Shown here: positions 25,825-34,663 of the stretch, piece by piece | Numbering within the stretch: position 1 is the first letter of the stretch | Layout: the number at the start of each line of letters is the position of its first letter | Source of the DNA: G965195345 sp965277775 | Lineage (GTDB): Bacteria > Pseudomonadota > Gammaproteobacteria > CAKMZV01 | Direction of reading: 5' to 3' | DNA: 64,000 nucleotides | Assembly: GCA_965277775.1 (NCBI GenBank) | Contig: OZ255843.1 | Location: 620,001 to 684,000 of the forward strand | Notes under the pieces: model-generated | What the model was told of the DNA's origin: nothing | Databases searched by the model: none | What the model saw: the letters and a program-made list of their open reading frames with translations, nothing else | Made by a program: the position numbers and the translations under genes

Positions 25825-27102
25825 ATGATTGATTCTAAATTAATACGTACCCAAGCAAAATATGTACAACAACAGCTCAAACTTCGAGGTGTGGATTTCC
25901 CATATGATCAGTACGAATCCTTAGAAAATAAACGCAAAGACTTGCAACTCAAAACCGAAACCTTGCAACAACAACGCAACGACAAAGCTCGCGAAATTGG
26001 CAAAGCCAAAGCACAAGGTCAGGACGCTGATGAATTGATGAATAAAGCCAAAGTTTTAAATGATCAGCTGGGTCAATACGCTGAAGATTTAAAACAAAGC
26101 AATGAAGCCATTCATCTATTGCTTTCAGAATTGCCCAATCTGGCAGATGACTCTGTGCCAGTTGGTGACAACGAAGATCAAAACGTTGAAGTATCGAGAA
26201 ATGGCATGCCACCATCGTTTGGCTTTGAGCCTGCAGATCATATACACCTTGCAGAGCAAAAAGGTTGGTTACCTACCCACATTAGCAGTGAAGTCAGCGG
26301 TGCCCGTTTTGCCTATATGAGAGGGGATTTAGCCAAATTGCATCGTTGCTTGGCGCAGTTCATGCTAAATTTGCACACGACGGCGCACGGCTATGAAGAA
26401 ATCAATACGCCCGTCATTGTGAATGGCAAAGCCCTATACGGCACAGGCCAACTGCCCAAGTTTGCTGAGGATGTGTTTAAGATTGATCGCCCTGGATACG
26501 ACCAAGATTCGTATTTAATTCCAACCTCAGAAGTGACATTAACCAATTTGGTCAACAATCAGATCATTGACATTGAAGCCTTGCCTTTGCGTTTTACGGC
26601 ACACAGTTTGTGTTTTCGTTCCGAAGCTGGCTCATCGGGTCGGGACACTCGAGGCTTAATACGCCAGCATCAATTTGAAAAAGTTGAGTTGGTACAGATT
26701 GCCCATCCTCAGCACTCAATGGCCGCCTTAGAAGAAATGCGCAGCCATGCAGAAACCGTTTTACAACAGTTGGAGATTCCCTACAGAGTCATCGAATTAT
26801 GTACTGGAGATCTTGGTTTTTGTTCAGCTAAAACCTATGACTTGGAAGTCTGGGTGCCCACTCAAAATACCTATCGTGAAATTTCATCCATTTCAAATTG
26901 CCAGAGTTTTCAAGCCCGACGGATGAAAGCTCGATATAGAAATCCTGAAACCCATAAAACCGACTTTGTACACACTTTGAATGGCTCAGGTGTTGCTGTT
27001 GGTCGTGCAATGGTCGCTCTATTAGAAAATAATCAAACGGAGAATGGCGACATCAAAATTCCGAAAGTTTTGCAAGCGGCAATGGGTACAGAACTCATTT
27101 AA
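25825..27102 (+). CDS. serS: Seryl-tRNA synthetase
   Basis: A 425-residue class II synthetase charging tRNA-Ser. The N-terminal long coiled-coil arm (residues about 30-105, rich in Lys/Gln/Glu) binds the tRNA variable arm. Motif 2 contains LCFRSEAGSSGRDTRGL, followed by RQHQFEKVE, and motif 3 includes NGSGVAVGRAMVALLEN. Length equals the family norm. Confidence 0.98.
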   Translation: MIDSKLIRTQAKYVQQQLKLRGVDFPYDQYESLENKRKDLQLKTETLQQQRNDKAREIGKAKAQGQDADELMNKAKVLNDQLGQYAEDLKQSNEAIHLLLSELPNLADDSVPVGDNEDQNVEVSRNGMPPSFGFEPADHIHLAEQKGWLPTHISSEVSGARFAYMRGDLAKLHRCLAQFMLNLHTTAHGYEEINTPVIVNGKALYGTGQLPKFAEDVFKIDRPGYDQDSYLIPTSEVTLTNLVNNQIIDIEALPLRFTAHSLCFRSEAGSSGRDTRGLIRQHQFEKVELVQIAHPQHSMAALEEMRSHAETVLQQLEIPYRVIELCTGDLGFCSAKTYDLEVWVPTQNTYREISSISNCQSFQARRMKARYRNPETHKTDFVHTLNGSGVAVGRAMVALLENNQTENGDIKIPKVLQAAMGTELI

Positions 27103-27155
27103 ATCAATGTTGGCGTGCTCTACCATCAATATTGCTTTGAACGACCGGGTTGACT

Positions 27156-27551
27156 GTGGCCAGCGCTGAATTTTATTTGTTACAAGATCCTAACAAGCAA
27201 ATAGAATTTGTCTCTCTACTTTGCGCCAAAGCTTGGCGCCAGTATAGAAGCGTTTCAGTCATTGGCGATTTACCCGATTTAGAAAGATTGGATAAAACCT
27301 TATGGCAAAATTCTGCTGACAGTTTTTTACCACACGTGCTCGGTAAAGACAAAAATGTCATTCAATTACTGCAAGACAGTCAACTTTCCATTGCCCCCAT
27401 TGTCATTAATTTGACCCATCAAGTGCTACTTAACACCCCTTGTGAAAGAATGTTAGAAATTTATAGCGACCACGAACGTCCTCTGGCGCGTCAAATATAT
27501 AGTCAGTACCGTAATGCGGGTTTTGACATGAAGTTTCATCTCATTCAGTAA
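27156..27551 (+). CDS. holC: DNA polymerase III chi subunit
   Basis: A 131-residue HolC-like protein. The start ASAEFYLL, the early AKAWRQYRSVSVIGD, then LDKTLWQNSADSFLPHVLG and APIVINL follow the chi family along its length. Chi links the clamp loader to single-strand-binding protein. I use the GTG at 27156; a TTG two codons earlier (27150) is equally in frame. holC is usually next to pepA or valS; here it sits between serS and truA, whose ATG follows 3 bp after its stop. Confidence 0.8.
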   Translation: MASAEFYLLQDPNKQIEFVSLLCAKAWRQYRSVSVIGDLPDLERLDKTLWQNSADSFLPHVLGKDKNVIQLLQDSQLSIAPIVINLTHQVLLNTPCERMLEIYSDHERPLARQIYSQYRNAGFDMKFHLIQ

Positions 27552-27554
27552 GGC

Positions 27555-28376
27555 ATGCTATTGGTTGCGGGCATAGAATATTGTGGCACGCATTATTGTG
27601 GATGGCAGGACCAACTAAATCATCAACCCACAATTCAAGCATACGTCGAAACCGCATTAACCAATATTGCCAATCATCCCATCAAAACCATTTGCGCTGG
27701 CCGTACAGACAGCAAAGTCCACGCTTTACAACAAGTTATTCATTTTGAAAGCAGCGCTGATAGAGATTTAAATGAATGGCAGCAGGGGACTAATGCACTG
27801 TTACCCAACGACATCCGCATGCAGTGGATAAAGACTGTGCCAGATGATTTTTCTGCGCGCTTTAGTGCCTATGCTAGACGATATATGTACCTGTTGAACA
27901 ACCAATCCTCTGCCCAAGGCGTGTTACACGATCGTTCAACGTGGGTTCGAAATACATTGGATGTGGCAAAAATGAATGAAGCCTGTCAGTATTTGCTTGG
28001 GACCAAAGATTTCAGCGCATTTAGAGCCGCCTCTTGTTCAGCGCCCTCCCCTGTTCGGACCATCACCATCGCCGAAGTCAAACAATTGGAACATTGGATT
28101 TGGTTCACGATTGAAGGGAATGCATTTTTACACCACATGGTTCGCAACATCATGGGCGCTTTATTGAGCATTGGCAAAGGACAACGCGATGCCCAATGGA
28201 TTGAAGCATTATTAGAAGGGAAAAAACGCGAACACGGCGCCCCAACTGCGCCGGCGCAAGGTTTGTATCTGTGTGCCGTAAAATACCCTGAGGCATTCGC
28301 CATACCCGAGATAGACCCAACGGCATTTCCTGTGATTTTAGAGACCTTAAAGGCACAGTATCAAAACAGAGCATAA
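27555..28376 (+). CDS. truA: tRNA pseudouridine(38-40) synthase
   Basis: A 273-residue TruA-family enzyme modifying the anticodon stem-loop. The catalytic Asp is in CAGRTDSKVHA (residues about 51-61); most TruA proteins read GRTDAGVHA, so Ala-Gly is replaced by Ser-Lys right after the catalytic Asp. Other blocks are conserved: LPNDIRMQW, FSARFSAYARRYMYLL, FSAFRA and GNAFLHHMVRNIMG. It lies between holC and trpF; truA next to trpF is a common proteobacterial order. Confidence 0.93.
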   Translation: MLLVAGIEYCGTHYCGWQDQLNHQPTIQAYVETALTNIANHPIKTICAGRTDSKVHALQQVIHFESSADRDLNEWQQGTNALLPNDIRMQWIKTVPDDFSARFSAYARRYMYLLNNQSSAQGVLHDRSTWVRNTLDVAKMNEACQYLLGTKDFSAFRAASCSAPSPVRTITIAEVKQLEHWIWFTIEGNAFLHHMVRNIMGALLSIGKGQRDAQWIEALLEGKKREHGAPTAPAQGLYLCAVKYPEAFAIPEIDPTAFPVILETLKAQYQNRA

Positions 28377-28425
28377 GATGGCAATCAAAGCAATAATCAA
28401 GCATTGCAAAGAGTAAAATAGTCGG

Positions 28426-29046
28426 ATGAAAATTAAAATTTGCGGCATCACCTCGCTTGAAGATGCATTATGCGCTGTCCATGCTGGCGCAGACGCTCTG
28501 GGTTTTGTTTTTTATGATAAAAGCCCGCGCTATATCGACCCAGATGCTGCAAAGAAAATTATACGTGCTCTGCCACCGTTCATCAATAGTGTCGGTTTGT
28601 TTGTAAACCAAACCCCAGAAACCATCATAACAATCGTCCAACAAACACATATAAACACCGCTCAACTGCATGGTGATGAAACGCCTGAAGCATTTTGCTC
28701 ATTTGACTTCCCCTTCATTCGGGCATCTCGCGTCAAGGAAGAAGCCGATCTTGCCGCCATTGGCGCACAATGGCAGCAAGCGGGCGCTTGTGGTCATTTA
28801 TTGGATGCCTTTTCAGATAGCCAATATGGCGGTACGGGCAAATCATTTAACTGGAGGCTTATTCCCAGAGATTCTCCTCTGCCCTTGATACTCGCTGGTG
28901 GGTTAACGCCCGATAATGTTCAGTCATCCTTAGACCATTTTCACGGCTGGGGCATTGATGTGAGTTCAGGCGTGGAGCAACAACCTGGCGTTAAGTCGCA
29001 TCAAAAAATCATCGATTTTATCCATAAGGCCCGTGGCATCTGTTGA
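28426..29046 (+). CDS. trpF: Phosphoribosylanthranilate isomerase
   Basis: A 206-residue TIM-barrel enzyme of tryptophan synthesis. The catalytic Cys is in MKIKICGIT, followed by LGFVFYDKSPR, TAQLHGDE, LLDAFSDSQYGGTGKSFNW (catalytic Asp) and the phosphate-binding LAGGLTPDN and GIDVSSGVE. In many relatives trpB, trpA and accD follow; here a DsrE-like gene comes next after 204 bp, so the trp genes are scattered. Confidence 0.96.
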   Translation: MKIKICGITSLEDALCAVHAGADALGFVFYDKSPRYIDPDAAKKIIRALPPFINSVGLFVNQTPETIITIVQQTHINTAQLHGDETPEAFCSFDFPFIRASRVKEEADLAAIGAQWQQAGACGHLLDAFSDSQYGGTGKSFNWRLIPRDSPLPLILAGGLTPDNVQSSLDHFHGWGIDVSSGVEQQPGVKSHQKIIDFIHKARGIC

Positions 29047-29250
29047 ACAATTTTGAAGGGAACTTGATCGTCAACGTATAAAGATTGAATGAACTTTCAC
29101 CAATGCTTTGATTGACGAATTTCAAATCATACAACAAATGATTGATTTTTCTATCAAATTTTATTTTGCGTTGATATAATTCATAGACTTGGGAGTCAAA
29201 AAGATTATTTTTGATACGTATCTCTATGAGATGATGATTTTATTGTAACA

Positions 29251-29847
29251 ATGCAAGATATTTTTTATAAGGAAGAACAAGAAAAAAGCACGTCCAAATT
29301 GAGGTTGCTGATTATATTTCTTGTTTTAAGTTTTATTGTTTTTAGTTCACTTTGGTTTACCCGCCAACCTGTGGCACAAATCACTGTCCATCCAGACATT
29401 CAACAACTCATTCGTGCCCCCATAAAACCTCAAGGGCTTGTTATAGATGTTGAAAGTAATAATCCTGAATTTTGGATTAAGAACTCGAATTATGTCATTG
29501 CCCAAATCGAAGCCGTACGGCAAAAAATGCCGACCATTGATATTGTTGTGCTGTCCCATGGTCGCGAGTTGACTTCTTTGGTGAAAAATCAAGTCGCCCA
29601 AACACCTGAATTAAAACTGACTTTTAATCAGTTGAATCATTTTGGCGTCAATTTATCCGTCTGTTCGGTCACTTCAAAATGGCAAAATATAGACACAGGG
29701 CAGTATCCTGAATTCATCAACATCTCTGATTCTGCACCCGCTGAGCGTAACCATTACAAGCAGTTGGGTTATGATGTTGTTTATTTAGATAAATTTAATA
29801 AAGAACAAGCAAAACAATTTCTACAAGACGCTCAGAAATATCGCTGA
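29251..29847 (+). CDS. Membrane-anchored DsrE-like protein
   Basis: A 198-residue protein with one N-terminal transmembrane segment (residues about 19-36) and a DsrE/F-fold domain outside it. The fold is suggested by TIDIVVLSHGRELTSLVKN, then FGVNLSVCSVTSKW with a lone cysteine at the position where DsrE-family proteins carry theirs, and QLGYDVVYLDKF. DsrE-like proteins bind or relay sulfane sulfur. With soxB 4 kb away this may be sulfur-related, but the family is wide and partners are not visible. Confidence 0.6.
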   Translation: MQDIFYKEEQEKSTSKLRLLIIFLVLSFIVFSSLWFTRQPVAQITVHPDIQQLIRAPIKPQGLVIDVESNNPEFWIKNSNYVIAQIEAVRQKMPTIDIVVLSHGRELTSLVKNQVAQTPELKLTFNQLNHFGVNLSVCSVTSKWQNIDTGQYPEFINISDSAPAERNHYKQLGYDVVYLDKFNKEQAKQFLQDAQKYR

Positions 29848-29989
29848 TTTCTTTTAATCCACGCTCATTTCAACCCAAAACCCTTTTTTTCATACCCTTT
29901 TAGAAGGTATAATTTTGACCTTGGCTGAGCGTGGCTTATCCATCAGTCTCCAACTTTAAATCAGCCCTGAGCTTGAAATAAAACAATCC

Positions 29990-30616
29990 ATGATTAAATC
30001 ATTAATCCTCCTAATCAGACGTCATATCATAGCGGGTCTTTTGGTTTGGATCCCTCTGGCAACCACTTTTATTGTGTTGCGCTTCATCATCAATTTTTTT
30101 GATGACTTGATTGAGTTTTTACCCGAAAATTGGCAGTCTGAAAACTTGTTAGGCCATGACTATACTGGATTTGGCATCGTCGTTACCGTTATCATCATTT
30201 ATTTAACGGGATTAATTGTTTCCAATTACCTCGGCAATCGCCTGATTGTCTTTTGGGAGAGATTGCTAGACAGCATCCCCTTTGTTAGAACCATTTATAA
30301 AGCCATTAAACAAATGACTGAGGCCGTGGTTTTGAGTGGTAATAATAATTTCAGCAAGGTTTATTTAATAGAGTATCCGCGCAAAGGACTTTGGACCATT
30401 GCCTTTCAGTCTGGTCTCCAACAAGGCGAGGCACATCGTAAGATCAATAACGCCGAAGAAAGCATCAACCTTTTTGTGCCCACCACGCCTAACCCAACTT
30501 CTGGTTACTTCATCATGACTTCGTATAAAAATGTGAGACCATTGGATATGAGCGTTGATGAAGCCATAAAAATGATTGTTTCTGGCGGCGTTTATGTGCC
30601 AGAAGACAAAACATAA
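29990..30616 (+). CDS. DUF502 family membrane protein
   Basis: A 208-residue protein with two transmembrane segments (residues about 12-36 and 60-84) and the DUF502 hallmarks GLLVWIPLATT, DSIPFVRTIYKAIKQ, VPTTPNPTSGYF and SVDEAIKMIVSGG. The function of the family is unknown. It lies 37 bp upstream of aspS, an arrangement seen in many proteobacteria, so co-transcription is likely. Confidence 0.9.
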   Translation: MIKSLILLIRRHIIAGLLVWIPLATTFIVLRFIINFFDDLIEFLPENWQSENLLGHDYTGFGIVVTVIIIYLTGLIVSNYLGNRLIVFWERLLDSIPFVRTIYKAIKQMTEAVVLSGNNNFSKVYLIEYPRKGLWTIAFQSGLQQGEAHRKINNAEESINLFVPTTPNPTSGYFIMTSYKNVRPLDMSVDEAIKMIVSGGVYVPEDKT

Positions 30617-30653
30617 ATGCTCTCTTAAACCCATAAACAAGGACAATCAAAAA

Positions 30654-32408
30654 ATGAAACGAACGCATTATTGTGGCGAGGTTAATTCCGTTCAATTATC
30701 ACAAACCATTTCCGTCTGTGGTTGGATTAATAGCAAAAGAGACCATGGTGGGGTCATTTTCATCGATCTGCGCGACCGCAGTGGGTTGCTTCAAATCGTC
30801 GTCAATCCGTCAAATACGGCGTCGTTTGAGCACGCCGAATTATTACGCAATGAAAGCGTCATTCAAGTGACTGGCGTGGTGAATCCTCGCCCCGAAGGCA
30901 CCGTTAATGCACAAATACCCAGTGGCGAAGTCGAGTTGATCACTGAGGATTTGGCGGTGCTCAATCTGGCTGAAGCCTTGCCCTATCAAATTGATGAATC
31001 GGTGAGTGAGGAAGTCCGGCTTCGTTATCGTTATTTGGATTTACGCTCTGCTCGTATGCAACATAATCTACGCTTTCGTCATTCGGTCACTCAGCACGTC
31101 AGACAGTACTTGGAATCTCACCAATTCATCGACATCGAGACCCCCTTGCTAACTTTATCAACCCCAGAAGGGGCTCGTGATTATTTGGTGCCAAGTCGCG
31201 TACACAATGGACATTTTTTTGCTTTACCACAGTCACCGCAATTGTTCAAACAACTGCTCATGATGAGTGGATTTGAACGCTACTATCAAATTTCTCGTTG
31301 CTTTAGAGATGAAGATTTGCGCGCAGACCGACAACCTGAATTTACCCAGATCGATGTGGAAACATCCTTCTTTGAGCAGTCTGAGATCATGGCATTAATG
31401 GAGGGTATGATACAGACGCTGTTCGAGTTGACCCAGTCAATTGAGCTGGGTCCCTTACCCCAATTAACCTATGCCAAATGCATTCAACGCTTTGGAACGG
31501 ATCGCCCTGATCTTAGAATACAAAATCTTGAGTTGACTGACGTTGCTGATCTGTTAACAGACGTTGATTTTAAAATATTCGCAGAGCCAGCCAAAGACCC
31601 GAAATGCCGTATTGCGGCTTTGTGCGTCCCAAAAGGCAATGCCATCACGCGAAAAACCATTGATGCTTATACAGAGTTTGTTGGCATTTATGGCGCCAAA
31701 GGGCTGGCTTATATTAAAGTGAATGATTTATCCCAAGGACTTGATGGATTGCAATCGCCAATCATTAAATTCTTAGGTGAAGCGGCATTAAACATCGTCA
31801 ACAGATTGGGCGCAAAAAGTGGCGATCTGGTGTTCTTTGGCGCGGATAAATCTGTTGTGGTCAATGAATCTTTGGGTGCGTTGCGCATCAAAATTGCTCA
31901 AGACCTGAACTTAATGGACCCTGGCTGGGCACCCCTTTGGGTGATTGATTTCCCCATGTTTGAGGACAATAATGGCACTTTGAACGCATTACACCACCCT
32001 TTTACAGCACCCACCCTAGGCATTGAGGCGATCAATGCACTTGAGGATAAAACCCAATTACTGTCCCAAGCCTATGACTTAGTGCTGAACGGCACTGAAA
32101 TTGGCGGTGGCTCTATCCGCATCCATCAGCCTGAGATGCAACGGTTGATTTTTAATTTGATTGGACTGGATCAAGAAGCCGCTGAACAGAAGTTCGGCTT
32201 TCTGCTCAAAGCCCTACAATACGGTTGCCCCCCCCATGGCGGCATGGCATTTGGATTAGATCGCTTAATCATGTTATTGACTGGTGAAGATAGCATTCGC
32301 AATGTGATTGCTTTTCCGAAAACACAATCTTCGGCGTGCCCCCTTACCTCTGCGCCTGGTGTTATTGATCATAAGCAACTGAGAGAACTGGGGCTGAAAT
32401 TAAAATAG
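30654..32408 (+). CDS. aspS: Aspartyl-tRNA synthetase
   Basis: A 584-residue bacterial-type class II synthetase. The N-terminal OB fold opens MKRTHYCGEVN and includes GWINSKRDHGGVIFIDLRDR. The catalytic domain has motif 2 FRDEDLRADRQPEFTQID and motif 3 GLDRLIMLLTGE, with the bacterial GAD insertion between. I start at the ATG at 30654, which has AAGGACA about 10 bases upstream; an earlier in-frame ATG lies inside the DUF502 gene. Confidence 0.98.
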   Translation: MKRTHYCGEVNSVQLSQTISVCGWINSKRDHGGVIFIDLRDRSGLLQIVVNPSNTASFEHAELLRNESVIQVTGVVNPRPEGTVNAQIPSGEVELITEDLAVLNLAEALPYQIDESVSEEVRLRYRYLDLRSARMQHNLRFRHSVTQHVRQYLESHQFIDIETPLLTLSTPEGARDYLVPSRVHNGHFFALPQSPQLFKQLLMMSGFERYYQISRCFRDEDLRADRQPEFTQIDVETSFFEQSEIMALMEGMIQTLFELTQSIELGPLPQLTYAKCIQRFGTDRPDLRIQNLELTDVADLLTDVDFKIFAEPAKDPKCRIAALCVPKGNAITRKTIDAYTEFVGIYGAKGLAYIKVNDLSQGLDGLQSPIIKFLGEAALNIVNRLGAKSGDLVFFGADKSVVVNESLGALRIKIAQDLNLMDPGWAPLWVIDFPMFEDNNGTLNALHHPFTAPTLGIEAINALEDKTQLLSQAYDLVLNGTEIGGGSIRIHQPEMQRLIFNLIGLDQEAAEQKFGFLLKALQYGCPPHGGMAFGLDRLIMLLTGEDSIRNVIAFPKTQSSACPLTSAPGVIDHKQLRELGLKLK

Positions 32409-32423
32409 CCCCTTCATTTGCCC

Positions 32424-32672
32424 ATGTTTTATAAAATTGTGCTCTGCTTGAGTGGTCTGTTACTGCTTAGCAGTTGTGCTTCAGTTGAAGACAAAAAAGA
32501 TCCACGTTGCTTGCAACGACCAGACCCTGGTCTGTGTCGCGCCTACTTTGAACGCTACTATTTTGATAATCGACAAAATCAGTGTAAAGTATTTATCTGG
32601 GGTGGTTGCGCAGGCAGTGTGCCATTTAAAACCAAAGAAGCGTGCACCAATACTTGCTTGAAATCGGAGTAA
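32424..32672 (+). CDS. Kunitz/BPTI-type protease inhibitor lipoprotein
   Basis: An 82-residue protein. The signal peptide ends in the lipobox LLSSC (Cys18), followed by a short linker and a Kunitz domain. Cysteines at 29, 38, 54, 62, 74 and 78 have spacings 9, 16, 8, 12 and 4, against 9, 16, 8, 13 and 4 in bovine pancreatic trypsin inhibitor. Core residues also match: PGLCRA (BPTI TGPCKA), YYFD, FIWGGC and PFKTKEAC. The predicted P1 residue is Arg39, favouring trypsin-like proteases. ATG at 32424 is used; a TTG two codons earlier is possible. It lies 15 bp after aspS. Kunitz domains are rare in bacteria. Confidence 0.88.
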   Translation: MFYKIVLCLSGLLLLSSCASVEDKKDPRCLQRPDPGLCRAYFERYYFDNRQNQCKVFIWGGCAGSVPFKTKEACTNTCLKSE

Positions 32673-32675
32673 TGC

Positions 32676-33176
32676 TTAAGACCGAATCTCAACGATGGTA
32701 CCAATCGCTACTTGATCAAATAATTTAATCACATCTTCATTGGCCATTCGAATGCACCCGCGTGAATTGGCTTGACTCAAGTCAGTGCTATCTGGTGTGC
32801 CGTGTATGTAAATGTACCGCGCAAAAGAATCACAACATGCTCCACTTGCTGTGACGCCTTGATTAAAACCTGGCTCTAAACCGTCTAATCGCAGAATACG
32901 CGTCAATATCCAATCTCTATCAGGGTACTGCTGGCTCAGTTGTTCTGAGTAGTACTCGCCTGTGGGTTTCCGACCGACAAAGACCGTATTAGCTAAACAC
33001 CCTGCCCCAATTTTCTCAGCAATTTTGTGACGACCACGCGGGGTGCCAAAACTGTTTTCAATTTCACTTACCCCATTTTTGGCACTACTGATTGGGAATG
33101 ATTGAATAACATCGCCTTCTTTTTGCGCATAAAGCCACAATTTTTGCAATGTGATGTCCACGACGATATACATCAT
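32676..33176 (-). CDS. L,D-transpeptidase (YkuD) family protein without signal peptide
   Basis: A 166-residue protein that is nearly all YkuD domain. The active site is YIHGTPDSTDLSQANSRGC followed by IRM, with His125 and nucleophile Cys141. YkuD enzymes form or edit 3-3 peptidoglycan cross-links or attach proteins. The domain begins at residue 3 and no signal peptide or anchor precedes it, so either it acts in the cytoplasm, for example on wall peptides, or export is unconventional. The ATG overlaps the stop of the peptide-binding lipoprotein gene upstream; it is last in a seven-gene run. Confidence 0.85.
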   Translation of the reverse strand: MMYIVVDITLQKLWLYAQKEGDVIQSFPISSAKNGVSEIENSFGTPRGRHKIAEKIGAGCLANTVFVGRKPTGEYYSEQLSQQYPDRDWILTRILRLDGLEPGFNQGVTASGACCDSFARYIYIHGTPDSTDLSQANSRGCIRMANEDVIKLFDQVAIGTIVEIRS

Positions 33177-34663
33177 TCAATCCTTTTGTGCGTATGCGCC
33201 AATGATAGAAAATTACCATCACTGCTCAATTCAAAACCGGTGATTCGATCAGATACGATGGCGGTATTGTTCTCGTACCACAAAGGGATATAGGGCAATT
33301 CATCGTGAATGATTTGTTGCAGTTCAGCCAACAGTCTTTTTCTTTCTACAATATCCTCGGTTGATTCGGCCGCTTCAATCAAAGCATCAACGGCCGCACT
33401 TTGATAACGCCCACGGTTTGCGCCTTTGGGTGGCATTGAGTCGGAATGAAATACATAACGGAAAATGTCAGTGCCTTTTATGCCCACCCAACTCAATGAA
33501 AAAAGCTGAAAGCGCCCAGCTTTGATGTCGGAATAAAACGTGCCCCAATCAAAACTGCGGATTTCAAGATTGATGTAACTTTTCTTTAATTGGTCTTGAA
33601 TGACGGTGGCTAATCTTAGTCTGAAAGGATTTTTCGATGTTTTATAAACAATCGTTAAGGGATTGGTTGACGAGTAGCCCAAATTTGCCAATAAGGCTTG
33701 GGCTTTTTTAGGATCGTATGCATAAGAAGCAAGTTGCGTGCCAGCCCAATGTTCAGGCGTCAGGATGGATTCGCTGGTTCTCGCACCCTGAGCAAAAATA
33801 AATTGAATGAGTTGCTTTCTGTCAATGGCGTGGGCAATGGCACGACGCACATCGAATTGGCTAGTCACTGGATCGTTGAGATTAAAACCTAAGTAGGAAA
33901 AAGTGCTCCCAGCTTTGGTGCGCACCTCAAGGTCTTCGCGTTTTGACAACCATTGGATCAACTCAGGTGGCAGGTTGTTTTGTAATACATCCACCTCACC
34001 TTTCAGTAATTTTAGAGCGCGCGTCGTTGGGTCTCGGCTTTCAATAAAGCGTAACACCGTGCCATTGTCACGGTTTTCCAACCAAATGTCCCCATCTCCA
34101 TCCCATGGCGATAAAAATCGAAAGGCGCCGTTGACCGAGGGTTGATCGACGGGTTGTTTGATCCAAGATTGGGGTAATACGCCAATGGTTAACACCGATG
34201 GAAACAGCGGATCGGATCGAGATAGGTGAAAATCAATCGTTGTATCATCCACGATCACAATACGCTCTATATGACTGAGGCTGCCCCTATGTGGCGACGC
34301 TGTTTTTTTATCTAAAACCGATTCATAGGTGGCTTTTATATCATGACTGGTGAGTGGTGCGCCAGATTCAAATTGTGGCTGACCTTTGATGGAAAAACGA
34401 AAATGCTTATGGGTTAATTTTTGCCAGGTGCACAGCCAAGGAATGGCTTCATAGCGGTCATTAAAACGAACTGGTGCCTGATAAAGTAGCTGTAATATTC
34501 TGAACGAGCTGGCATCTGTGGCATGACGCACATCCAAGGTTCGTGGCAGATTAGAAAGACCAAATGAAACATCCGCTTTAGGCTTAGTCTCAGAAGTGCA
34601 AGCACTCACAGCAACCAACAGTAACGCTGCAAGGGCTAACTTAGTCAAAACCACCCTTGCCAT
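33173..34663 (-). CDS. Family 5 peptide-binding lipoprotein (OppA/DppA-like)
   Basis: A 496-residue solute-binding protein. The lipobox VAVSAC sits at residues about 17-22. Family 5 features are LPRTLDVRHATDASS, the GAPLTSHDIKATYESVL segment, VNGAFRF, DVRRAIAHAIDRKQL and ELPYIPLWYENN. Such proteins deliver peptides, including wall peptides, to ABC importers, but no permease or ATPase gene is nearby. It overlaps queH by 23 bp and the L,D-transpeptidase gene by 4 bp. The pairing with an L,D-transpeptidase hints at murein-peptide handling; this is inference. Confidence 0.85.
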   Translation of the reverse strand: MARVVLTKLALAALLLVAVSACTSETKPKADVSFGLSNLPRTLDVRHATDASSFRILQLLYQAPVRFNDRYEAIPWLCTWQKLTHKHFRFSIKGQPQFESGAPLTSHDIKATYESVLDKKTASPHRGSLSHIERIVIVDDTTIDFHLSRSDPLFPSVLTIGVLPQSWIKQPVDQPSVNGAFRFLSPWDGDGDIWLENRDNGTVLRFIESRDPTTRALKLLKGEVDVLQNNLPPELIQWLSKREDLEVRTKAGSTFSYLGFNLNDPVTSQFDVRRAIAHAIDRKQLIQFIFAQGARTSESILTPEHWAGTQLASYAYDPKKAQALLANLGYSSTNPLTIVYKTSKNPFRLRLATVIQDQLKKSYINLEIRSFDWGTFYSDIKAGRFQLFSLSWVGIKGTDIFRYVFHSDSMPPKGANRGRYQSAAVDALIEAAESTEDIVERKRLLAELQQIIHDELPYIPLWYENNTAIVSDRITGFELSSDGNFLSLAHTHKRIE

